Of a stretch of DNA of 64,000 nt, positions 1 to 7,425 are shown piece after piece (the first letter of the stretch is position 1; each line of letters opens with the position of its first letter). A program made the translations under genes and the position numbers. This DNA comes from Streptomyces sp. RPA4-2 (lineage in GTDB: Bacteria; Actinomycetota; Actinomycetes; Streptomycetales; Streptomycetaceae). The notes under the pieces were generated by a model, which saw nothing but the letters and a program-made list of their open reading frames with translations, made no database searches and was not told the DNA's origin. The stretch covers positions 4,712,001-4,776,000 of the forward strand of contig NZ_CP050975.2 of assembly GCF_012273515.2 (NCBI RefSeq), read 5' to 3'.

Positions 1-552
1 GCCCGTCTCGGGGACGCGGACATCGCCGCCCACCAGATCATCATGAGTCTGTGGAGCCTGCTCGCCTTCGCGCTCGACGCGATCGCCATCGCCGGACAGG
101 CCATCATCGGACGCTACCTCGGTGCGAACGACGCTCAAGGTGCCCGCGAGGCGTGCCGCCGCATGGTCCAGTGGGGCATCGCCTCCGGCGTTGTCCTCGG
201 CCTGCTGGTCTTCGTCGCCCGGCCGCTGTTCCTCCCGCTGTTCACCAGCGATCCGGCCGTCCAGCACACCGCGCTCCCCGCACTCGTTCTGGTGGCCGTC
301 TCCCAACCCATCAGTGGAATCGTCTTCGTCCTGGACGGAGTCCTCATGGGCGCGGGGGACGGGCCGTATCTGGCGTGGGCCATGCTGCTGATCCTCGCGG
401 TCTTCGCACCCGTCGCACTGCTGGTGCCCGCGTTCGGCGGTGGGCTCACGGCACTGTGGGGAGCGATGACGCTGATGATGGCGCTGAGAATGCTGACCCT
501 CTGGCTGCGTTCCCGTTCAGGACTCTGGATCGTCACGGGCGCTACGCGCTGA
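1..552 (+). CDS. MATE family efflux transporter, 3' part (5' end outside window)
   Basis: The reading frame is open from base 1 and ends at TGA 550-552, so only the last 183 codons of the usual 440-450 are present. At least five hydrophobic segments remain, and the A-A-H-Q stretch followed by a long helix resembles the second half of DinF/NorM-type multidrug and toxin extrusion proteins. These inner-membrane antiporters export cationic drugs or lipid-like substrates using Na+ or H+ gradients. The substrate cannot be inferred. It converges on the rplI operon, with three parS sites and a terminator between. Confidence 0.85.
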   Translation, partial: ARLGDADIAAHQIIMSLWSLLAFALDAIAIAGQAIIGRYLGANDAQGAREACRRMVQWGIASGVVLGLLVFVARPLFLPLFTSDPAVQHTALPALVLVAVSQPISGIVFVLDGVLMGAGDGPYLAWAMLLILAVFAPVALLVPAFGGGLTALWGAMTLMMALRMLTLWLRSRSGLWIVTGATR

Positions 553-604
553 TCGAGTGAGCGACCCCATCGGACGCTTACATGTGTGTACCCGTCCGGC
601 CCGT

Positions 605-628
605 CGCCCGTTTCACGTGAAACGGGCG
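605..628. promoter_or_regulatory. parS site (ParB binding), extended palindrome
   Basis: An exact GTTTCACGTGAAAC lies at 610-623, and the palindrome extends to 24 bp. It matches the known ParB-binding consensus. Confidence 0.93.
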
Positions 629-643
629 GCACACGAAGCCTGC

Positions 644-657
644 GTTTCACGTGAAAC
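644..657. promoter_or_regulatory. parS site
   Basis: Exact GTTTCACGTGAAAC, the second of three sites within 90 bp. Confidence 0.93.
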
Positions 658-678
658 CCCTGATTCCGGGGAAGTCTC

Positions 679-696
679 TCGTTTCACGTGAAACGA
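679..696. promoter_or_regulatory. parS site
   Basis: Exact GTTTCACGTGAAAC at 681-694 with two further symmetric base pairs. It touches the rplI terminator stem. Confidence 0.93.
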
Positions 697-730
697 AGAA
701 GGGCCGGACCCCAGGGGGTACGGCCCTTCT
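697..730 (-). terminator. terminator of the rpsF-ssb-rpsR-rplI operon
   Basis: A perfect 10-bp stem (697-706 with 721-730) with a GC-rich loop, 24 bp beyond the rplI stop. It may also serve the convergent MATE gene. Confidence 0.8.
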
Positions 731-753
731 CTCAGCTATGCCGAGCGCTGCAC

Positions 754-1200
754 TCAGGCAGCGACGACCTCGATGTTGACCTTGGCGGCAACTTCGGGGT
801 GCAGACGCACGGACGTCTCGTGGGCGCCCAGGGTCTTGATGGGCGAGCCCAGCTCGATGCGGCGCTTGTCGACCTCGGGGCCACCGGAAGCCTTGATCGC
901 CGAAGCGATGTCGGCCGGGGTGACGGAGCCGAAGAGACGACCGGCGTCACCGGAGCGAACGGCCAGGCGGACCCTGACGCCCTCGAGGCGGGCCTTGATC
1001 TCGTTGGCCTGCTCGATGGTCGCGATCTCGTGGATCTTGCGAGCACGACGGATCTGCTCGACGTCCTTCTCGCCGCCCTTGGTCCAGCGGATCGCGAAGT
1101 TCCGCGGGATCAGGTAGTTGCGAGCGTAGCCGTCCTTGACGTCGACGACGTCGCCCGCGGCACCGAGGCCGGAGACCTCGTGGGTGAGGATGATCTTCAT
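754..1200 (-). CDS. rplI: 50S ribosomal protein L9
   Basis: 148 aa, the normal L9 length. The N-terminal lobe carries the conserved [12 protein letters not shown] signature that contacts 23S rRNA, followed by the long connecting helix and C-terminal lobe. ATG start, with GGAAGGG about 9 nt upstream. It is the last gene of a four-gene operon, 18 bp after rpsR. Confidence 0.98.
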   Translation of the reverse strand: MKIILTHEVSGLGAAGDVVDVKDGYARNYLIPRNFAIRWTKGGEKDVEQIRRARKIHEIATIEQANEIKARLEGVRVRLAVRSGDAGRLFGSVTPADIASAIKASGGPEVDKRRIELGSPIKTLGAHETSVRLHPEVAAKVNIEVVAA

Positions 1201-1218
1201 GTTTCGGTCACCCTTCCC

Positions 1219-1455
1219 TTATCGCGCAGTGGAGGTGTAGGGCAGCAGCGCCATCTCACGGCTGTTCTTCACGGCCGTGGCGACGTCACGCTGGTGCTGC
1301 GTGCAGTTGCCGGTCACGCGGCGGGCACGGATCTTGCCGCGGTCGGAAATGAACTTCCGCAGCATGTTCGTGTCCTTGTAGTCCACGTACGTGACCTTGT
1401 CCTTGCAGAAAGCGCAGACCTTCTTCTTAGGCTTGCGCACAGGCGGCTTCGCCAT
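1219..1455 (-). CDS. rpsR: 30S ribosomal protein S18, Cys-containing (C+) form
   Basis: 78 aa. S18 binds 16S rRNA next to S6 in the small-subunit platform. C-A-F-C near residue 14 and a later N-C-T-Q-H form a four-ligand zinc site, so this is the zinc-binding C+ type; streptomycetes often carry a second, Cys-lacking copy elsewhere. The start has a strong AGGAGAA. It sits between ssb and rplI, the usual place for the partner of S6. Confidence 0.97.
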   Translation of the reverse strand: MAKPPVRKPKKKVCAFCKDKVTYVDYKDTNMLRKFISDRGKIRARRVTGNCTQHQRDVATAVKNSREMALLPYTSTAR

Positions 1456-1512
1456 GGTGTTTCTCCTGTGTGATCAAGAAGTGGGGGTACGGCCCACCCT
1501 CGGCCCGAAGGC

Positions 1513-2124
1513 CTAGAAGGGGGGCTCGTCCGAGTAGCCGCCGCCAGAACCGCCAGCACCGCCGGAACCGCCGGAGCTTCCGCCCCAGCCGCCGCCACCG
1601 CCGCCCTGGTTGCCACCACCGGCGGGAGTGCCGGTGGCCCAGGGGTCGTCCGCGGGGGCACCGCCGCCGCCCTGCTGGCCGCCGCCGGAGCCTCCGCCCC
1701 AGCCGCCGCCCTGCTGGCCGCCGCCGCCACCGCCGCCGTAACCACCCTGACCGCCTCGGCCTGTGGTCTTGGTGACCTTGGCCGTGGCGTTCTTCAGGCT
1801 GGCGCCGACTTCCTCCACGTCCAGTTCGTAGACCGTGCGCTTGACGCCCTCACGGTCCTCGTAGGACCGCTGCTTCAGCCGGCCCTGCACGATGACGCGC
1901 ATGCCTCGCTGGAGCGACTCGGCGACGTTCTCCGCCGCCTGACGCCAGACCGAGCAGGTCAGGAACAGGCTCTCGCCGTCCTTCCACTCATTGGTCTGAC
2001 GGTCGAAGGTGCGGGGGGTGGACGCGACACGGAACTTCGCGACCGCCGCACCGGAAGGGGTGAAGCGCAGCTCGGGGTCGTCTACAAGATTGCCGACGAC
2101 CGTGATGACGGTCTCGCCTGCCAT
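1513..2124 (-). CDS. ssb: single-stranded DNA-binding protein
   Basis: 203 aa. The N-terminal ~110 residues form the OB fold ([13 protein letters not shown] start). A glycine-rich linker with repeated G-G-G-W/Q-Q-G-G units follows (about 120-190). The tip ends S-D-E-P-P-F, the acidic-hydrophobic tail that recruits replication and repair partners. It coats single-stranded DNA at forks and in repair. GAGAGG precedes ATG. Its place between rpsF and rpsR is conserved in many bacteria. Confidence 0.98.
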   Translation of the reverse strand: MAGETVITVVGNLVDDPELRFTPSGAAVAKFRVASTPRTFDRQTNEWKDGESLFLTCSVWRQAAENVAESLQRGMRVIVQGRLKQRSYEDREGVKRTVYELDVEEVGASLKNATAKVTKTTGRGGQGGYGGGGGGGQQGGGWGGGSGGGQQGGGGAPADDPWATGTPAGGGNQGGGGGGWGGSSGGSGGAGGSGGGYSDEPPF

Positions 2125-2201
2125 GGGGGAACCTCTCGGCGGGTTTGCTGCTGGCTGCTGGTGCTGCTACTCGATGCCCGAGATCAGCTGAGCTGGAGAG
2201 C

Positions 2202-2492
2202 TCAGTGGGTCTCGGGACGGAGGACCTTGGTCCGGAGGACCGACTCGTTCAGGTTCATCTGGCGGTCGAGCTCCTTGACGACCGCAGGCTCGGCCTGCAG
2301 GTCGATGACCGAGTAGATGCCCTCGGGCTTCTTCTTGATCTCGTACGAGAGACGACGACGGCCCCAGGTGTCGACCTTCTCGACCTTTCCGTTGCCCTCA
2401 CGGACGACGGAGAGGAAGTTCTCGATCAGGGGGGCGACAGCGCGCTCCTCCAGATCGGGGTCGAGGATGACCATCACTTCGTAGTGACGCAT
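2202..2492 (-). CDS. rpsF: 30S ribosomal protein S6
   Basis: 96 aa starting [12 protein letters not shown], typical of S6. It pairs with S18 on the 30S platform. A longer in-frame ORF reaches upstream, but ATG 2490-2492 has an excellent AAAGGAGGTG just upstream and matches family length, so I chose it. First gene of the operon; the upstream 300 bp hold its promoter and may hold an S6:S18 leader, which I could not fold. Confidence 0.97.
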   Translation of the reverse strand: MRHYEVMVILDPDLEERAVAPLIENFLSVVREGNGKVEKVDTWGRRRLSYEIKKKPEGIYSVIDLQAEPAVVKELDRQMNLNESVLRTKVLRPETH

Positions 2493-2792
2493 GTGGAACC
2501 CACCTCCTTTGGACTCAACGGCCACGGTCGTTCCGTGGCAGGAGGGTTGTGATGCGTACGCAACGGTATCGGCCGCCACTGACAATCGGGCTCCGTTCGA
2601 TGTACCGAGTGATCGGCGGATCGAAGGGAGTCCTTGTCGTGACCTGGCCGCGGCCTGGGCAGACACCGGTGCAGAGGGTACAGAGTACCTGCATACCTGC
2701 TTCGGGTTGAAATCCGGCCGGGGTCACCGTCAATCTGTACACATCGGGTGTGTATGGCGCTACGATGCGCCGCCTTCCGCAGGAGGTGCCCT

Positions 2793-3107
2793 ATGGCACA
2801 GACAGTGCGAACCAACACCGCCGGATCCCTGCTCGCCACCGACCACAAGCCCCATCCGCTCCAGGACACCCTGCTCGCCGTGACCCTGGTGCTCGGAGTG
2901 ACGGCGTTCATCACGGCACAGTTCGACAGCCTGCACCTGATCAGCTCCTGGACGGGGCTGATCGGCATCTTCACCGGTGCGGGCGGGCAGTTCATCTCGG
3001 AGACGACCAGGCAGCGCTTCGGGTTGATCCTGGGGCTCGGCGCCTCCGCGGTCGGCTTCTTCCTGGGCATGGCACACGGCGGCCTCTTCGGCGGCATCAT
3101 CGGCTGA
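2793..3107 (+). CDS. small integral membrane protein, function unknown
   Basis: 104 aa. About 20 polar residues precede three hydrophobic segments (roughly 27-47, 50-68 and 75-100), the last rich in glycine and ending G-G-I-I-G. ATG 2793 is preceded by AGGAGG at 2781-2786; a longer in-frame start at 2748 lacks such a site. I recognise no domain. It diverges from rpsF and is followed by a terminator. Homologs at the same place in other Streptomyces would be expected, but I have no functional lead. Confidence 0.75.
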   Translation: MAQTVRTNTAGSLLATDHKPHPLQDTLLAVTLVLGVTAFITAQFDSLHLISSWTGLIGIFTGAGGQFISETTRQRFGLILGLGASAVGFFLGMAHGGLFGGIIG

Positions 3108-3187
3108 GGGGGCGGAGCGGCCGGGCGGCCCGGACCCACTCCGCGGCCGCCCGCACGGTCCCCGACAGGTGACACAACACCCCATAT

Positions 3188-3214
3188 CGTCCCGACCGGG
3201 CACCGGTCGGGACG
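3188..3214 (+). terminator. probable terminator after the small membrane protein gene
   Basis: A perfect 12-bp stem (3188-3199 with 3203-3214) and a 3-nt loop between two plus-strand genes. There is no clear T run, as is common in streptomycetes. Confidence 0.65.
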
Positions 3215-3321
3215 CAGGTTCCATACGGCCAGACGGGGCGCTCGCAGGGCGCAGTAGGCTTCGGCGCGAGAGCCGGAGCCCTTGTACCCATGGGGACACA
3301 CCAGCCCGAGGAGCGCCCCTA

Positions 3322-4443
3322 ATGAGCCTGACCCTGAGGACCATCAGCCGAGAGCAGCATCTGGCATACATCCAGAGCCTGCCCTCGGCTAGCCACATGC
3401 AGGTCCCGGCCTGGGCCGACGTGAAGGCCGAATGGCGCTCGGAGAGCCTGGGCTGGTTCGACGGCAGGAGCGGCGAGATGGTGGGCGCCGGGCTGGTGCT
3501 GTACCGCCAGCTGCCCAAGATCAAGCGCTACCTCGCCTATCTGCCCGAGGGCCCGGTCATCAACTGGTACGCGCCGAACCTCGACGAGTGGCTGCAGCCG
3601 ATGCTCGCGCACCTCAAGCACCAGGGCGCCTTCTCCGTGAAGATGGGTCCGCCGGTGATCATCCGGCGCTGGGAGGCCACCTCCATCAAGGGCGGCATCC
3701 AGAACCCGGACGTGAAGCGTCTGCGCGACATCGAGGCCGACTTCATCGAGCCGCGCGCCTTCGAGGTCGCCGACAAGCTGCGCCGCATGGGCTGGCAGCA
3801 GGGCGAGGACGGCGGCGCCGGCTTCGGCGACGTACAGCCCCGCTACGTCTTCCAGGTGCCGCTGGCCAACCGCTCCCTGGAAGAAGTCCACAAGAACTTC
3901 AACCAGCTGTGGCGCCGCAACATCAAGAAGGCCGAGAAGGAGGGCGTCGAGGTCGTACAGGGTGGCTACCACGACCTCGAGGAGTGGCAGCGGCTGTACG
4001 AGATCACGGCGATCCGCGACCACTTCCGGCCTCGACCGCTGTCGTACTTCCAGCGCATGTGGACGGCCCTCAACACCGAGGACCCCAACCGGATGCGGCT
4101 CTACTTCGCCCGCCGCGGCGGCGTGAACCTGTCGGCGGCGACGATGCTGGTGGTCGGCGGTCACGTCTGGTACTCGTACGGCGCCTCGGACAACATCGGC
4201 CGTGAGTTCCGTCCCTCGAACGCGATGCAGTGGCGGATGCTGCGTGACTCGTACGCCCTGGGTGCGACGGTGTACGACCTGCGCGGCATCTCCGACTCGC
4301 TGGACGAGACCGACCACCTCTTCGGTCTGATCCAGTTCAAGGTGGGCACCGGCGGCCAGGCGGCCGAGTACCTCGGAGAGTGGGACTTCCCGCTCAACAA
4401 GCTGCTGCACAAGGCGCTCGACATCTACATGTCCCGCCGCTGA
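3322..4443 (+). CDS. femX: FemX/FemAB-like peptidoglycan bridge aminoacyltransferase
   Basis: 373 aa. The sequence has the two-lobed GNAT-like FemAB layout: N-terminal P-S-A-S-H-M-Q-V-P-A-W-A-D-V-K, a central L-W-R-R-N-I-K-K-A-E-K-E-G-V block, and later W-Y-S-Y-G-A-S-D-N and Y-D-L-R-G-I. Family members use aminoacyl-tRNA to add an amino acid to lipid II; in Streptomyces this would be the single glycine on LL-diaminopimelate. ATG 3322 follows GAGGAG; the in-frame upstream extension to 3169 is rejected because the family start fits here. The next gene is alanine-racemase-like, a second cell-wall hint. Confidence 0.88.
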   Translation: MSLTLRTISREQHLAYIQSLPSASHMQVPAWADVKAEWRSESLGWFDGRSGEMVGAGLVLYRQLPKIKRYLAYLPEGPVINWYAPNLDEWLQPMLAHLKHQGAFSVKMGPPVIIRRWEATSIKGGIQNPDVKRLRDIEADFIEPRAFEVADKLRRMGWQQGEDGGAGFGDVQPRYVFQVPLANRSLEEVHKNFNQLWRRNIKKAEKEGVEVVQGGYHDLEEWQRLYEITAIRDHFRPRPLSYFQRMWTALNTEDPNRMRLYFARRGGVNLSAATMLVVGGHVWYSYGASDNIGREFRPSNAMQWRMLRDSYALGATVYDLRGISDSLDETDHLFGLIQFKVGTGGQAAEYLGEWDFPLNKLLHKALDIYMSRR

Positions 4444-4586
4444 GGGGCACGCCGCCGAGCCGGCCCGAACAGCATGCCGAGCCGCTGATCCGGCCCGGTG
4501 TCGCTCCGTCGGTCCGGCGCATCAGCCACACTTTCCTTCCATACCCCTGATACACCGCAGCCACGAGAAAGGTTCCGGGACCGGCC

Positions 4587-5618
4587 ATGGCGCTCACGCT
4601 CTACGTCGACACCGCGCGCTGGCGGGCACACCACAAGCAGGTGTCCGAGCAGTTCCCGGGGCTCGTCCCCGTCTGCAAGGGCAACGGCTACGGCTTCGGC
4701 CACGAACGGCTCGCGGACGAGGCCACCCGCCTCGGCTCCGACATCCTCGCCGTCGGCACCACGTACGAGGCCGCCCGGATCAAGGACTGGTTCGGCGGCG
4801 ATCTGCTGGTCCTGACGCCGTTCAGGCGGGGCGAGGAGCCCGTACCGCTGCCCGACCGTGTCATCCGCTCGGTGTCGTCCATCGACGGCGTGTACGGCCT
4901 CGTGGGCGCCCGTGTCGTCATCGAGGTGATGTCCTCGATGAAGCGGCACGGTGTCAGCGAGCAGGATCTGCCGCATCTGCACTCCGCCATCGAGAACGTG
5001 CGGCTGGAGGGCTTCGCCATCCACCTGCCGCTGGACCGTACCGACGGCTCGGACGCCGTCGAGGAGGTCATCGGCTGGATGGACCGCCTGCGTGCGGCCC
5101 GCCTGCCGCTGCACACGATGTTCGTCAGCCATCTGAAGGCCCAGGAACTCGCGCGGCTGCAGCAGCAGTTCCCGCAGACCCGGTTCCGCGCCCGTATCGG
5201 CACGCGACTGTGGCTGGGCGACCACGAGGCGACCGAGTACCGCGGGGCCGTCCTGGACGTCACGCCCGTCGCCAAGGGCGACCGTTTCGGCTACCGGCAG
5301 CAGAAGGCGGCCTCGGACGGCTGGCTCGTCGTCGTGGCGGGCGGTACGTCGCACGGGGTGGGCCTGGAGGCCCCGAAGGCACTGCACGGCGTCATGCCGC
5401 GCGCCAAGGGCGTCGCCCGCGCCGGCCTGGCGACGGTCAACCGGAACCTTTCCCCGTTCGTCTGGGCGGGCAAGCAGCGCTGGTTCGCCGAGCCTCCGCA
5501 CATGCAGGTCTCGATCCTCTTCGTGCCCTCCGACGCCACGGAGCCGAGGGTGGGCGACGAGCTGGTGGCCCATCTGCGGCACACGACCACGCAGTTCGAC
5601 CGCGTAGTCGAGCGCTGA
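4587..5618 (+). CDS. alanine racemase N-terminal-domain (PLP fold III) protein
   Basis: 343 aa. V-C-K-G-N-G-Y-G-F-G at residues 29-38 holds the PLP-binding lysine (Lys31), and the first ~230 residues fit the TIM barrel of alanine racemases. The C-terminal part departs from Alr: where Alr has the catalytic-tyrosine Y-A-D-G block, this protein has V-A-G-G-T-S-H-G. It may therefore be a different PLP amino-acid enzyme or a divergent racemase. The start at 4587 is preceded by GAGAAAGG. Downstream of FemX; substrate unproven. Confidence 0.8.
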   Translation: MALTLYVDTARWRAHHKQVSEQFPGLVPVCKGNGYGFGHERLADEATRLGSDILAVGTTYEAARIKDWFGGDLLVLTPFRRGEEPVPLPDRVIRSVSSIDGVYGLVGARVVIEVMSSMKRHGVSEQDLPHLHSAIENVRLEGFAIHLPLDRTDGSDAVEEVIGWMDRLRAARLPLHTMFVSHLKAQELARLQQQFPQTRFRARIGTRLWLGDHEATEYRGAVLDVTPVAKGDRFGYRQQKAASDGWLVVVAGGTSHGVGLEAPKALHGVMPRAKGVARAGLATVNRNLSPFVWAGKQRWFAEPPHMQVSILFVPSDATEPRVGDELVAHLRHTTTQFDRVVER

Positions 5619-5677
5619 CGCCGGGCCGCCGCCCTCCCTCACCGGAGCCGGCGGGGCAGCCAGGCAGCAAGCAACAG

Positions 5678-5710
5678 AAAGGCCGTACACGATCACCGTG
5701 TACGGCCTTT
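5678..5710. terminator. bidirectional terminator between convergent genes
   Basis: A perfect 13-bp stem (5678-5690 with 5698-5710) with AAA on one side and TTT on the other, between gene ends at 5618 and 5738. Confidence 0.85.
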
Positions 5711-5737
5711 TCGCATGCCCCGCGGCGCGCTGTTCGC

Positions 5738-7243
5738 TCAGGGCGAACGGTCCTCCACGGCCGCCCCTCCGTTGCCCCACTGCACGGCCGGCCCGTCGAA
5801 GTGCGCCGCGTGCCGGGGCGGATGGGCCGCGGCCCCAAGGACGAAGGCGTCCTCCGCCCCGTCGAGGACTCCGCCCGAGGGGTCGTCGTCGCCCGCCTTG
5901 CGGACCATGTCCCGCTCCGGCATGAAGATGTCGCGGACCACCACGGCGCACAGGTACAGCGTGCCCAGGAGGTGGACGGCGATGGCGATCTGGTAACCCT
6001 GCGAGGAGAGGCCCTTGTGGGCCTCCCCGCTGGTCGTGTACGCGAGGTACATCCAGATCCCCAGGAAGTACGCGACCTCGCACGCCTGCCAGATCAGGAA
6101 GTCCCGCCAACGCGGCCGGGCCAGCGCGGCGAGCGGGACCAGCCACAGTACGTACTGGGGCGAGTAGACCTTGTTGGTGAGGACGAAGGCCGCGACGATC
6201 AGGAACGCGAGCTGGGCGAAGCGGGGGCGGCGCGGTGCGGTGAGGGCGAGCGCGGCCATGCCCACGCAGACGAGCACCATCAGGACCAGCGCCCAGGCGT
6301 TCGCCGTGTCGGCGGTGATCGTGATCTTGAACCAGGTCGAGAGGAACAGGAAGACCGAACCGAAGTCGACCCCCCGGTCGTGGCTGAAGCTGTAGAACTT
6401 CGCCCAGCCCTCCGGGGCGAGGTACATGACCGGAAGGTTGACGACCAGCCAGGCGCCCACCGCGCCCATCAGCGCGACCCCGAACTCGCGCCACTTGCCG
6501 GCCCGCCAGCACAGCACGAGCAGCGGACCCATCACCAGGAACGGGTAGAACTTGGCGGCGGTGGCGAGCCCGATCAGGATGCCGAAGGCGAGGGCACGTC
6601 CCCGCGACCACATGAGCATCGCGGCGGCCAGCAGGGCCACGGCGAGGAGATCCCAGTTGATGGTGGCCGTGAGCGCGAAGGCGGGCGCGAGGGCGACCAG
6701 GAGGCCGTCCCAGGGGCGCCTGCGGTGGGTGCGCGCGGTGCTCACGGCGATGACCGCCGCGCACACCATGAGCATCCCGGCGTTGACCATCCAGTAGATC
6801 TGCTCCTGGTCCTGGATGCTGCCGCCGCCCGGCGTGAGCCAGGCCGCGACCTCCATGAACACACCGGTGAGCACGGGGTACTCGAGGTAGTCCATGTCGC
6901 CGGGGAGCTTGTCGAAGTACGGCACCAGGCCGTCGGCGAAACCGCGCCCCTGGTAGAGGTGCGGGATGTCCGAGTAGCACGCGTGCGTGTACTGGGTGCT
7001 GGCCCCGAAGAACCAGCCGCCGTCGTAGCAGGGCAGCTTCTGGACCATGCCGAGGGCGAACATGGCGATCGCGACGAGCGCGACGACCCGTACGGGCGTC
7101 CACCAGGACGTCCCCAGCAGGGCCCTTCGTCCGATGGGGCCGCCGATCAGCTCGCTGCCGGCCGCGGCGACCTCGTCCTCCTTGGTCGGCCGCACCGGCT
7201 CCGGCTCGCGCACGCTCGCTCGCGTCGTCTCTGCACTGGGCAT
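5738..7243 (-). CDS. polyprenyl-phosphate-type membrane glycosyltransferase (GT87/DUF2029 family)
   Basis: About 501 aa. After ~50 polar residues come roughly ten to twelve hydrophobic helices, with a periplasmic loop after the first that carries a C-Y-D-G-G-W-F block and the Y-F-D-K-L-P-G-D-M-D-Y-L-E-Y-P-V-L motif typical of GT-C enzymes such as mycobacterial mannosyl- and arabinosyltransferases. Acidic residues in this first loop are usually catalytic. It probably transfers a sugar from a lipid carrier to a cell-envelope acceptor. ATG 7243 is chosen because GGCAGGA lies 8 nt upstream; ATG 7252 would overlap that site. Minus-strand gene after the PBP. Confidence 0.82.
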   Translation of the reverse strand: MPSAETTRASVREPEPVRPTKEDEVAAAGSELIGGPIGRRALLGTSWWTPVRVVALVAIAMFALGMVQKLPCYDGGWFFGASTQYTHACYSDIPHLYQGRGFADGLVPYFDKLPGDMDYLEYPVLTGVFMEVAAWLTPGGGSIQDQEQIYWMVNAGMLMVCAAVIAVSTARTHRRRPWDGLLVALAPAFALTATINWDLLAVALLAAAMLMWSRGRALAFGILIGLATAAKFYPFLVMGPLLVLCWRAGKWREFGVALMGAVGAWLVVNLPVMYLAPEGWAKFYSFSHDRGVDFGSVFLFLSTWFKITITADTANAWALVLMVLVCVGMAALALTAPRRPRFAQLAFLIVAAFVLTNKVYSPQYVLWLVPLAALARPRWRDFLIWQACEVAYFLGIWMYLAYTTSGEAHKGLSSQGYQIAIAVHLLGTLYLCAVVVRDIFMPERDMVRKAGDDDPSGGVLDGAEDAFVLGAAAHPPRHAAHFDGPAVQWGNGGAAVEDRSP

Positions 7244-7348
7244 GGCGCACATCCTGCCGTACGGACCTGAGAGTGCGGTGGTCGGCGACGGATGCCGCTT
7301 CCCCTCCCGCCCGCTTGTGATCAACGACACATCGGATGCCGCCGCACG

Positions 7349-7384
7349 AAAGGGGGCCGACGGCATGTGCCGTCGGCCCCCTTT
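7349..7384 (-). terminator. terminator of the class A PBP gene
   Basis: A perfect 17-bp stem (7349-7365 with 7368-7384), loop TG, with AAA/TTT at the base, 42 bp past the stop at 7426. Confidence 0.88.
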
Positions 7385-7425
7385 GGTCAGGCTCGCGTCT
7401 GTCGCTCGGCCCGGGTGTCCCTCAC

